The translations under genes were made by a program, and so were the position numbers. A DNA stretch of 23,040 nt from NCBI GenBank assembly GCA_033720735.1, contig JAWWBX010000030.1, positions 1 to 23,040 of the forward strand, given 5' to 3'. Positions 6,040 to 14,068 of this stretch are shown here, piece after piece; the first letter of the stretch is position 1, and each line of letters starts with the position of its first letter. This stretch comes from B8-G4 sp033720735. Its GTDB lineage: Bacteria; Bacteroidota; Bacteroidia; Chitinophagales; Saprospiraceae. Under the pieces are notes generated by a model. It was not told the origin of the DNA and ran no database searches. It saw only the letters and a program-made list of their open reading frames with translations.

Positions 6040-8469
6040 TCAGTCTTGAGTGACGATCACTTTCTGCCGGACCGTCGATGCTTTGCCGGCAACTTCGATG
6101 AAGTAAAGTCCCGGGGACAAGTGCAGAATCGTGCCTGACTCAGTAGATCTCCCCGTGTCAATCAATCTCCCGTAGCTGTCGGTCACGAGATAAGACCAGG
6201 GGCCGTCGAGTGCAGTGATGATGTTGATCTCTCCGGAAGACGGGTTCGGGAAGACAGAGATCTGCGACTGGTCGGGAGCTGTCGCCACCGACACGACGTC
6301 ACGGACCAGCACAGGCACTCTCTGACCCCGCAGGGGCACTTGCGTACCGTCTTTGCGCACCGCCAACACGTTCTCAATGGAGATCCAGGTGGTATCACCG
6401 TCGGGCGGCACGGCCACCTCCGCAGCGAAGCCGACCAGCTTCATCAGCATACCCTGGGAAACCTGCCGATCCACCAGATCAAGCCCCGTGATCGCACATT
6501 CGATCAAGCCGGGCGATACGCGATTGGCGTTAAACAGTGAATCCCCCTGCAATGGGACACCCGGCCACGAGGGCACAAACTGCTCGAAATACGCGGGATC
6601 GTAACGCAGGGAATAAGCCAGCCCGTACAAGGAATCGACAAGCGGATTGTCCAGGATCACGTCGACCTTGAAAAAGTTTTCACCGGGTTCAATGATCTGC
6701 TGCTCCGGAAGCACTTGCAGATCATCGCCAAACTCCGCTGGTTGCGGTTCATAGTCTGGGCTGACGTGATCGTAATAGAATTCCACATAGGTGAGGTCCG
6801 CGACCTCGACCCGGCCGTTTCCATCGGTATCCGCGTGCTTGGCATTGACTGATCCAATACCGGACTCCGCCCAATCTGCCACGGTATGCGGCAGCCACGC
6901 CAGTGGCGCGTTGCGTTCGGCCCCCGTCTTACCCAGAGCGACGGCCACATTGAGCGCATCGCGCAAGGTGACCCGACCATCATGGTCCGCATCGCCTGGA
7001 TACACACAATCATCGGTGCAGTCGGTGGTGTCGTACGTGCACATGCCGGTAAATCCCGCTGCATACAGGGCATGCAGATCATGGACGTCATCGTACATCG
7101 GCCCGACGTTCTCGACATGGTTGAGTGTCGAATCGAGATGATAACCGAACGCGAGAGTTACCGATGCGGCTTCCCCGGGTTCCAGCCTGCCCAGCTGGCT
7201 GCTTGCGACGAAGCGTCGATCCGATAACGGGAAATCAATGCTGTACATCGACCATCCGTCCGGGTCATTGGGGTCATCATAAAAGGCGAACGTCGTTACG
7301 TCTTCAGGGATGGGCAGATAGCCTGTGCCCTGGGCGCTGATCGGGGTGCCATCGCGCCACCGGCCATTGAGCAGGTGATAGTACTCGTCTGGCTGATCCG
7401 GTTCGATCATGCCGCGGGGGCCATCCCAGAATCCACTGTTGAACCAATAGGAAAGTGCCGTCATTGGCCGGTCCAGAAAGGTCACGGAAAGGACCGGCGG
7501 GTCATCGCCATAGGTCTGTATCCCATGCGAACAAATGTCTCCGTTGGTGCCGTCTACCGGATCGGTGTTGTACACAAAAGCTGACTGCCCGTCAGGATAG
7601 CTGCCAAAATAGTCGTCGGTATGGCACCCCAGATCAGGATCCATCCATTGCCCGAAGATCAGGGAATCAAGTGATGAACCGGATCGGTTGACGATCCGGT
7701 AGGATGTAAAGATGGTTTGATTGAGCCTTGCGTCTCCATCGCATGCAAAGGCATAGGTCGTCAGCTGGAACTCAGCTCCCAGAGGTAGACCGTGTGAATT
7801 GGTATGCTCGGCACCCACGTCATTGAACACGGACCAGGTCATGACCATGGGAATCGATGCAGGGTCCACACCGGCGGGCAGCGGGTACTCACCGGCATCC
7901 GGCTCATAGAGACCGTTGCCGTTGATGTCGTGAAACGGTGCGGAAAGATGCGGCAGGTCCGGCATCTCAAAGCCATTGTATACTGCAAAGTGTGCATTGC
8001 CCGCACCTGGCCAGGCATAGATGGCATCCAGTCGGTCATCGATCACCTGATCGGCGGCGAAATCCTGTATGTGCCTGAGCACATCGCGACGTACGACCTT
8101 CCAGATTTGGTCCCACTGTGCACAAGTGGCAGCTTCTGTTGATCCCTGCATGTCCAAAGGTCCCGGCGCATAATCATTGCGCTGGTTGTAGCGAAACTGC
8201 TGCGCAGCCAGGCGCAGGGTGCCGCTTTCATCTATCCCCCCGAGCCAGACACCGGCCGCAAAGATCATGCTGGGGGTTTCCGGGCCCGTGAAGGGCACCT
8301 GGAAGGTATTGTTCTCCAGGTCCCAGAACAGATCACCGCCATTGCTGACGATGGTCCGGATATCGTTGCCATGAAAGATCTCGAAGGCCTGCGATTGATC
8401 GCAATCCTGACCATTCACCATCATGGTGGCCAGGGTCAAAACGGAAATGAGAAGTGTCGAGTAACGCAT
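6040..8469 (-). CDS. Large secreted T9SS cargo protein with dockerin-like calcium loops
   Basis: An 809-residue extracellular or cell-surface protein. Residues 1-20 are a signal peptide (MRYSTLLISVLTLATMMVNG). Residues 21-480 form a large aromatic- and aspartate-rich region of unknown function. Two calcium-loop segments resembling dockerin or EF-hand repeats follow: GDADHDGRVTLRDALNV at 492-508 and ADTDGNGRVEVADLTYV at 546-562. Residues 580-720 resemble a cohesin or beta-sandwich region (LRYDPAYFEQFVPSW). The C-terminus (737-809) is a type A T9SS sorting domain: VFPNPSSGEINI, a YGRLI strand, LSPGLYFIEV and a terminal QKVIVTQD. The protein is exported by Sec, then by T9SS, with the sorting domain usually removed. 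The role is unknown; adhesion or polymer handling are guesses. Confidence 0.88.
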   Translation of the reverse strand: MRYSTLLISVLTLATMMVNGQDCDQSQAFEIFHGNDIRTIVSNGGDLFWDLENNTFQVPFTGPETPSMIFAAGVWLGGIDESGTLRLAAQQFRYNQRNDYAPGPLDMQGSTEAATCAQWDQIWKVVRRDVLRHIQDFAADQVIDDRLDAIYAWPGAGNAHFAVYNGFEMPDLPHLSAPFHDINGNGLYEPDAGEYPLPAGVDPASIPMVMTWSVFNDVGAEHTNSHGLPLGAEFQLTTYAFACDGDARLNQTIFTSYRIVNRSGSSLDSLIFGQWMDPDLGCHTDDYFGSYPDGQSAFVYNTDPVDGTNGDICSHGIQTYGDDPPVLSVTFLDRPMTALSYWFNSGFWDGPRGMIEPDQPDEYYHLLNGRWRDGTPISAQGTGYLPIPEDVTTFAFYDDPNDPDGWSMYSIDFPLSDRRFVASSQLGRLEPGEAASVTLAFGYHLDSTLNHVENVGPMYDDVHDLHALYAAGFTGMCTYDTTDCTDDCVYPGDADHDGRVTLRDALNVAVALGKTGAERNAPLAWLPHTVADWAESGIGSVNAKHADTDGNGRVEVADLTYVEFYYDHVSPDYEPQPAEFGDDLQVLPEQQIIEPGENFFKVDVILDNPLVDSLYGLAYSLRYDPAYFEQFVPSWPGVPLQGDSLFNANRVSPGLIECAITGLDLVDRQVSQGMLMKLVGFAAEVAVPPDGDTTWISIENVLAVRKDGTQVPLRGQRVPVLVRDVVSVATAPDQSQISVFPNPSSGEINIITALDGPWSYLVTDSYGRLIDTGRSTESGTILHLSPGLYFIEVAGKASTVRQKVIVTQD

Positions 8470-8573
8470 GTGAAAAAGATACGTGATAGCCCGTCACCGG
8501 CCACGCGCAATTCGACGAATGTCACCGCCGCGCCAATGAGCGCGGCGATATCCTGTACGATGTCATCCACCCG

Positions 8574-9278
8574 CTACATTTTCTTGATGTCGCCGCTGCC
8601 GCTCACACGCGAACGGACGTTGGCTGCACCGCGGTAACGCAAGTCACCGCTGCCCGAAATCGTTGCCTCCAGTGATCCGCTGGCATGGACCCTCGCATTG
8701 CCAGACCCGCTGATATGGGCGGTACAATCCGTGACCTGCAGGTCTTCTGCCTCCACATCACCGGAACCGCTGATCCGCAACGCGAGATTTGCCGCCGAAC
8801 CTGCCAGCCTGACCTCACCAGATCCGCTCACACTGGCCGACACATCAGCCGCTTCGATCTCCAGATCGATATTCCCGGAGCCGGACACCGCAATGCCGAG
8901 ATCACCCAGGCCCCTGAAGCGGTTGGTGCCGGTAATATTGCCCGATCCGCTGACCGCGACTTCCTGCAAGTTGGCCAGGGTGATGTAGATGGTTACTGGT
9001 TTGGCATTCCGCACATTCTTCTTGTTGTAAACACCCCAGGTGCCATTCTTGACTTCGCGCTTGATGTTGTCCAGGACGTTCTGCTGCCCCTCCATGACGA
9101 TCTTCTGCGTGCTGCCCTGTGTCAGGACGATGTTGCCTTGAAACCCGAGTTTAACGCCGGTGAGCGTTGCGAGCTGGATCTCTTGCTTGACGACTTCTCC
9201 TTGCCCGTTGATGGATTGTGCCTGTAGTGGCATGCCCATTGCAGCCACGAGGAGAGTGAGTAAAGTGATGTGTTTCAT
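8574..9278 (-). CDS. Secreted GIN-domain (DUF2807) beta-helix protein with SGSG repeats
   Basis: A 234-residue secreted protein, common in Bacteroidota as 'head GIN domain' or DUF2807. A signal peptide covers residues 1-21 (MKHITLLTLLVAAMGMPLQAQ). An N-terminal strand-rich part follows, and then repeating units, each carrying SGSG followed by N, E or D, seven in all (VSGSGNI, VSGSGNI, VSGSGEV, ISGSGDV, ISGSGNA, ISGSGDL, VSGSGDI), spaced by about 18-25 residues. Each unit probably forms one coil of a right-handed beta helix with SGSG at the turn. The start is ATG at 9278, the methionine just before the signal peptide; an upstream ATG at 9326 adds an implausible leader. The role is probably surface or periplasmic, and the ligand is unknown. 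It lies upstream of the T9SS cargo gene on the same strand. Confidence 0.9.
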   Translation of the reverse strand: MKHITLLTLLVAAMGMPLQAQSINGQGEVVKQEIQLATLTGVKLGFQGNIVLTQGSTQKIVMEGQQNVLDNIKREVKNGTWGVYNKKNVRNAKPVTIYITLANLQEVAVSGSGNITGTNRFRGLGDLGIAVSGSGNIDLEIEAADVSASVSGSGEVRLAGSAANLALRISGSGDVEAEDLQVTDCTAHISGSGNARVHASGSLEATISGSGDLRYRGAANVRSRVSGSGDIKKM

Positions 9279-9368
9279 GTTGATAGAGGTTGTGATAAAG
9301 ATCGAAACTGTTTGACTCAAGGACAATCCCTGGCACCCAGGGTTGCAATGCTTGTGTTTGTCCAGGCG

Positions 9369-10061
9369 CTAGTGCCCGAGGACCCCGTGCACCTCTGCCA
9401 GCGTTCGGATCTGATAATGCGGCGTCACCGGCTCGCCATTGGCGACCCCCTGTGGATTGAACCAACAACCCCGGTAACCGAACTGCTGGGCCCCGCGCAC
9501 ATCCGAGTTGAGATTGTCCCCGATGACCAGAACCCGCTCTTTGTCCGGTGCGCCCATCCTGTCGTGTGCATACGCAAAGTAGGCGTGGTCAGGCTTGGCC
9601 ACCCCGATCTCCCCGGAGACAACAATCACCTCAAAGTAGCGGTCAATCCCGCTTCGGGCCAACCGCGGACGTTGCACCTCCTTCATGCCGTTGGTAACCA
9701 ATCCCAGCCGATAGGCGCCGGATAGTGCCTCGAGCAGCTCGAGCGCTCCGTCCAGGAAGTAGGGGTGGTGTGGCAGACGCTGCAGATATTTGACATTGAA
9801 GCCCTCCGGATCGTCATGGGTGATCCCCACCTCGGCAAAGAACCGCTCAAACCGTTGTCGTCGCAGCGTAAGACGGTCGATGGCTCCGTCTTCGAAGGCC
9901 CGCCAGCATGCCTTGTTGATCCCAAAGTAGGTCTCGAAATACCCCTCTTCAATCGGAAACCCTTCGGAGGTCAGCGCCCATTCAAGTGCCGCCTTTGACG
10001 CACGGTCAAAGTCAAACAAGGTATGATCAGCGTCAAAAAGGACCCAGTCAAATCGTTTCAT
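9369..10061 (-). CDS. YjjG-type HAD-family phosphatase
   Basis: A 230-residue cytoplasmic HAD-superfamily hydrolase of the YjjG/YfnB subgroup; E. coli YjjG is a nucleoside-monophosphate 5'-nucleotidase. All four HAD motifs are intact: motif I DADHTLFDFD with nucleophile Asp10 and acid Asp12, motif II Thr123 in LVTNG, motif III Lys156 in VAKPDHAYF, and motif IV GDNLNSD with Asp182 and Asp187. The helical cap region (about 20-95) follows motif I as in the C1-cap group. The start is ATG at 10061 (MKRFDWVLFD); the upstream ATG at 10091 is less likely because relatives begin at this residue. The gene is divergent from the coiled-coil gene at 10154. A role in nucleotide house-cleaning is inferred from the family. 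Confidence 0.92.
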   Translation of the reverse strand: MKRFDWVLFDADHTLFDFDRASKAALEWALTSEGFPIEEGYFETYFGINKACWRAFEDGAIDRLTLRRQRFERFFAEVGITHDDPEGFNVKYLQRLPHHPYFLDGALELLEALSGAYRLGLVTNGMKEVQRPRLARSGIDRYFEVIVVSGEIGVAKPDHAYFAYAHDRMGAPDKERVLVIGDNLNSDVRGAQQFGYRGCWFNPQGVANGEPVTPHYQIRTLAEVHGVLGH

Positions 10062-10153
10062 GATGGCGTCTTGTGGACGTTCCTGATGCAAGTGGTCGCA
10101 AAATACTGTGTGGTGGGGATTACCACAGATTGTTCTCTTAATTTTATGCTCCC

Positions 10154-11107
10154 ATGACCAGCGAAATCACAACTCTCCAGGCTCGTCTCGAAGAGATCGC
10201 CGGGCAGCTCGCCGCGTGCCGCAAGATCCCCGGACACCTCAACCGCTTGTACAAACAAATCCGCAAAAAGAGCCAGGCCTACCGCCATGCCGAACGTATC
10301 CTGCAAAAAGAAGAGGCCGATGTTAACAAACTGCAGCGCGCCTCCGTCAAGTCTTTGTTCTACCGGTTTCTGAAAAGTCAGGAACGGCAGCTTGATATTG
10401 AACTTCAGGAATATGTGGCTGCGGCGCTGGATTACAATGCGTGTCTTGAGGAAATCGAATTGCTTGAATTCGAAATCAGCGTGCTTGAGGACAAGCTGGA
10501 GCAGCTTCCCGAACTGGAAAAGGAATGGGAGTCGCTGATCGAACGCAAGGCGGCCCTGATCCAGCAGCATTATCCGGAAGTGGCCCGCCGCCTGCGGATC
10601 CTGGATCACAGTGCCTACAAGATCATGCTGGAGCGACGTGAAATCGATGAAGCGATCATCGCAGGTGCCAAAGCCAAGTCCCTTCTGAAAAGCATCTACC
10701 GGTATCTCACCAGGATCAAGGGGTGGGGCGCCTGGCAGGATGGTCAGGGACGCTATGCCCCATACGCCAAGAAAAGCCTGATCGACAAGGCGCGCAAAAA
10801 AGCGGTACAGGCAGATGTCGCATTGCAGCAATTTGACAAAGAGCTGTCCGATGTGTTCAAGAAGCTCAAGATCTCACAGAAATTTCGTGTGGATGCCTTC
10901 AGGCATTTTCTCGACATCTTTTACAACAACCTGATCACCGACTGGATCGTCCAGCGCAACCTGAAAAACACCATGCACAATGTGGAGGCCGTCATCGACA
11001 GCACGCAGCGTTACCTGGATTCATTGAAAGAGGAAAAACAGACACGCGAAGACAAACTGAAAGACATCGAACAGAAAAAGGAAGATCTGATCTACGAAAG
11101 TCGATGA
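10154..11107 (+). CDS. Coiled-coil protein of unknown function
   Basis: A 317-residue, charged, helix-rich protein with no signal peptide or membrane helix. Long heptad-like stretches occur at residues 1-75, about 105-140 and 250-315 (rich in Glu, Lys, Leu and Gln, e.g. LEDKLEQLPELEKEW), typical of coiled-coil or spectrin-like bundles. The middle (about 195-225, KGWGAWQDGQGRYAPYAKKS) is the only glycine- and aromatic-rich loop. I do not recognise a family. Its stop codon overlaps the start of the DUF5686-like gene by 4 bp (ATGA), so the two are translationally coupled and may act together. The start is ATG at 10154. Cytoplasmic location is inferred. Confidence 0.8.
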   Translation: MTSEITTLQARLEEIAGQLAACRKIPGHLNRLYKQIRKKSQAYRHAERILQKEEADVNKLQRASVKSLFYRFLKSQERQLDIELQEYVAAALDYNACLEEIELLEFEISVLEDKLEQLPELEKEWESLIERKAALIQQHYPEVARRLRILDHSAYKIMLERREIDEAIIAGAKAKSLLKSIYRYLTRIKGWGAWQDGQGRYAPYAKKSLIDKARKKAVQADVALQQFDKELSDVFKKLKISQKFRVDAFRHFLDIFYNNLITDWIVQRNLKNTMHNVEAVIDSTQRYLDSLKEEKQTREDKLKDIEQKKEDLIYESR

Positions 11108-13767
11108 AGCAATTCATACTCAGCACATTGGGCCTGGCCATGGCCCTGCAGGTAAGTGCGCAGGTGTTGACCGGCACTGTCACAGACGAAAACAACACAC
11201 CTCTCCCCTATGCGACCATCTACGTTCCCGAGCTGACCCGGGGCACCGCCACCAATGAGGAGGGATACTACTCCTTGCGTCTTCCACGCGGCACACACAC
11301 CGTCATCTTCCAGTATCTCGGCTATCAGAGCCGTGAGGAAGTCGTCAGGATCAACGGCAACCAACGCTTGGATGTCAGCCTGCAAACGGAGCCGATCCAG
11401 CTCGAAAATGTAACGATCACAGGCGACCGCGAAGACCCGGCCTACACCATCATGCGCAAGGCAATCGCCAAAGCCAAGTATCACACCCAGCAGATCGATA
11501 CCTATCAGGCCACCGTATATATCAAAGGCTCCGGGCGCCTCAAGGGACTGCCCGGGCTGTTTCGCAAACGACTGGAGAAGGAACTGGCCAAAGAAGGCAT
11601 CGATACCGCCACGGCATTTACGACCGAGTCCGTGAGTGAACTCATCTACCGGCGTCCCAATCAGTACGAGGAAAAGGTGATCTCCGTGCGGACCGTCGGC
11701 GACGACAACAATACCAGCCCGGTGGGATTCCTCAAGGGGAGCTTCTATGAACCCGAGATCAACAACGCCGTCTCTCCGCTGTCTCCGCGGGCTTTTGCCT
11801 ACTACCGGTTTGAATACCTCGGAGAGTTTACGGATCGCGGCCACACGATCAACAAGATCCGGGTCACACCGCGCAGTCGGGGGGAGAATGTCTTTGAGGG
11901 CACCTTGTATATCGTCGATCAGCTCTGGAGCATCCACAGCCTTGACCTCAATATGTATCTCTGGGGGATCCTGTTCAATATCAACCAGGTCTACGCGCCG
12001 ATCGAGGAAGGGGTCTGGCTTCCGATCAACAATATTTTCAATGTCAGCGGGCAATTCTTCGGCTTCAAGTTCGAGTACCAGTACTTCGCCAACATGAGCG
12101 AATACGACATCACCCTCAATCCTGACCTCGACTTTTATGTGGAGGTCATTGATGACAAGTTGGAGAAAGAAGCTGCGCAATCCGCTGATGAAAAACTGCG
12201 GCTGCGTGAGCATGACTCGGCGTTGGAGGCGCTCGGCCAGGGCGAGGAGCTCAGCCGCAAATCGCTGCGCAAATTGCTGAAGGAGTACGAAAAACAGGAA
12301 CGCACCGAATGGCAGCAGGATACCCTGGAAAATGTAGTGGAGGTGACGCGGCAGACAGTCGACTCCATGGCCTACCGGCGTGATTCATCCTACTGGGAGC
12401 GCATTCGCCCGGTTCCGCTCACCCCTTACGAGCAAAAGGGCTATCGGGTCATGGACAGCATTGCACGTGCCGAAGCACTGGAGGAGCAGGCGGCTGAAGA
12501 CTCCATTTCGGTCACGGTGGGTACCCAGACGGGCGCACGCATCAGCGGCAGATCGCGGTCGCACTTCCAGATCAAGGATCTCCTGCTGGGAGGCAGCTAC
12601 AAACTCAATGACCGGACGCGCTTTGCCATCCAGTCACCGCTTACGACCCTTCAGTTCAATACGGTGGACGGCTACAACGCGGAGTGGGGTGTACGTCTTT
12701 CACACCGCGGAGGCGCGGATTGGTCAGTGGCTCCCTCGGTCAGATACAACTTTGCCCGTGGCAACCTGAACTATCGCGTGCGCAACAGCCTCACGGGAGG
12801 ACCGCGGTTTAGCAAGTGGGCGCTGGTGCTCGAGGGTGGCAACTTCGTCTCCCAGCTCAACCGGGATGAACCGATCCACCCTGCCGTCAATACCATGATG
12901 AGCTTGTTTTTCGAACGCAACTATCTGCGTCAGTATGAGAAAGACTTTGTACTGGTTGGTTTTCAGAAGGCGCTATCGTCCAAGCTGCGCTTCTCCCTGG
13001 AGGCCGAATGGGCGCGCAACCGGATGTTGTTGAACAACAGCGACTTTGTGGTCTTCGGAAGTGACAAGCGCAGCTACATGTCGAATGTCCCCTATAGCGC
13101 CGAGATCGGGGATACCGGATTTCCGGACTATCGCTCCACGACGTTGCGCTTCGATGTCGTCGCACGTCCCTGGATCAAGTATCGTATCTACAATGGACAC
13201 AAGTCGCTGATCAACAACTCCTCGCCGACGCTGACCTTCGGACTGCGCGCCGGCCTGAATGGTTTGTTCGACTCGGAGGTGGACTACCAACTCGCCGAGA
13301 TCGGGTTCAAACACGATCTGGCATTTGCAGGCGGAGGCGTACTGAGCCTCAATGTCATCGGAGGTGCGTTTCTCAATGCCGGGAAGCTGTACTTCCCTGA
13401 CTTCAAACACTTCCTAGGCAATCGCACACCCTTCGCGACCACTGACCCCGCGGCATCATTCCGCATGCTGGACTATTACACCTTCAGCACAGCCGACAAG
13501 TACGCCCAGGTCTTCGCCCACTATCAATTTCGGAAACTGCTCTTCACGCATTTGCTCGAGGTCCGGCTGATGGGGATCAAGGAGAATGTCTTCGTCAATG
13601 TATTGGAGACACGCAGCAGTGATCACTACGTCGAACTCGGGTACGGTCTCAACTACATCCTGCGGGTGTTCCGACTCGAGTTTGTCACTGCCTGGCAGGA
13701 TTTTACTTACCGGGATTTTGCCGTGCGGATCGGGATTGCCACCAATCTGGATACGCTGTTTGATTAG
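11104..13767 (+). CDS. DUF5686-family outer-membrane protein with carboxypeptidase-regulatory-like domain
   Basis: An 887-residue predicted outer-membrane protein. A signal peptide at 1-20 (MKQFILSTLGLAMALQVSAQ) is followed by a CarboxypepD_reg-like beta-sandwich at about 22-105 (LTGTVTDENNTPLPYATIYV, then a FQYLGYQSRE segment), as seen in TonB-dependent receptors of Bacteroidota. The rest matches DUF5686 in layout: AYTIMRKAIAKAKYH near 113, and a strand-rich part to about 350 with WLPINNIFNVSG. A charged helical segment follows at about 345-470, and then a series of amphipathic aromatic-rich strands at 490-887, probably a barrel. The family has no established substrate. It starts at ATG 11104, overlapping the coiled-coil gene by 4 bp. 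Confidence 0.85.
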   Translation: MKQFILSTLGLAMALQVSAQVLTGTVTDENNTPLPYATIYVPELTRGTATNEEGYYSLRLPRGTHTVIFQYLGYQSREEVVRINGNQRLDVSLQTEPIQLENVTITGDREDPAYTIMRKAIAKAKYHTQQIDTYQATVYIKGSGRLKGLPGLFRKRLEKELAKEGIDTATAFTTESVSELIYRRPNQYEEKVISVRTVGDDNNTSPVGFLKGSFYEPEINNAVSPLSPRAFAYYRFEYLGEFTDRGHTINKIRVTPRSRGENVFEGTLYIVDQLWSIHSLDLNMYLWGILFNINQVYAPIEEGVWLPINNIFNVSGQFFGFKFEYQYFANMSEYDITLNPDLDFYVEVIDDKLEKEAAQSADEKLRLREHDSALEALGQGEELSRKSLRKLLKEYEKQERTEWQQDTLENVVEVTRQTVDSMAYRRDSSYWERIRPVPLTPYEQKGYRVMDSIARAEALEEQAAEDSISVTVGTQTGARISGRSRSHFQIKDLLLGGSYKLNDRTRFAIQSPLTTLQFNTVDGYNAEWGVRLSHRGGADWSVAPSVRYNFARGNLNYRVRNSLTGGPRFSKWALVLEGGNFVSQLNRDEPIHPAVNTMMSLFFERNYLRQYEKDFVLVGFQKALSSKLRFSLEAEWARNRMLLNNSDFVVFGSDKRSYMSNVPYSAEIGDTGFPDYRSTTLRFDVVARPWIKYRIYNGHKSLINNSSPTLTFGLRAGLNGLFDSEVDYQLAEIGFKHDLAFAGGGVLSLNVIGGAFLNAGKLYFPDFKHFLGNRTPFATTDPAASFRMLDYYTFSTADKYAQVFAHYQFRKLLFTHLLEVRLMGIKENVFVNVLETRSSDHYVELGYGLNYILRVFRLEFVTAWQDFTYRDFAVRIGIATNLDTLFD

Positions 13768-14068
13768 TGCCGACACCGGCATTGCAAAGCAGGTGGCTGC
13801 CTTGCCTGTCGTCGTTCATTTACTTCCCAAGTGGGTCTGTTCAACCCCTCCGGGGTTGTGATGACTGCTGGGCTTTGACCGGCGGTTGAACCGCCTTGCA
13901 GCCGGCGCAACCGCCGGTTACGCGGTTGAACGCCTCCGGCGTACGGCCTAAAGAAAGCTTACTCCGGATCCGACCTGACAAGTGATACGCATCACCCGTT
14001 CAACCGCCATCTCTTGGATGCACGGCAGCCCTGAATGTCGTAAATTGTTGCTTCTACACCCTGCAGGT
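13768..14068. repeat. Intergenic cluster of GC-rich palindromes
   Basis: No gene. It contains several perfect or near-perfect inverted repeats: CAACCCC/GGGGTTG at 13842-13848 and 13852-13858 with a 3-nt TCC loop; GGCGGTT-G-AACCGCC at 13881-13895; ACCGGCGGTTG at 13878-13888 with its complement at 13908-13918; and CGCC-TCC-GGCG near 13931-13941, again with a TCC loop. GTTCAACCGCC recurs at about 13999. This layout resembles REP/BIME-like dispersed palindromes. No T tract follows, so it is not a simple terminator for the DUF5686 gene. It marks the left border of the caspase pair. Confidence 0.55.

Noticed and set aside
8528..8548. GCCGCGC/GCGCGGC hairpin downstream of the SGSG-repeat gene
   Set aside because: The stem is good but no T tract follows on either strand, so a terminator call is not justified.
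8436..8570. Short minus-strand frame (about 44 codons) between the SGSG-repeat gene and the T9SS cargo gene
   Set aside because: It starts with GTG, overlaps the next gene's start, and is interrupted soon after; its first 30 residues look helical but that is not enough.
10058..10831. 257-codon minus-strand frame opposite the coiled-coil gene
   Set aside because: It overlaps the HAD gene start and a plus-strand gene that has better start context and a coupled neighbour. Hydrophobic phase shadows of coiled coils often look protein-like.
11092..12213. 373-codon minus-strand frame opposite the DUF5686-like gene
   Set aside because: The plus frame has a signal peptide, family motifs and full length; the minus frame has none.
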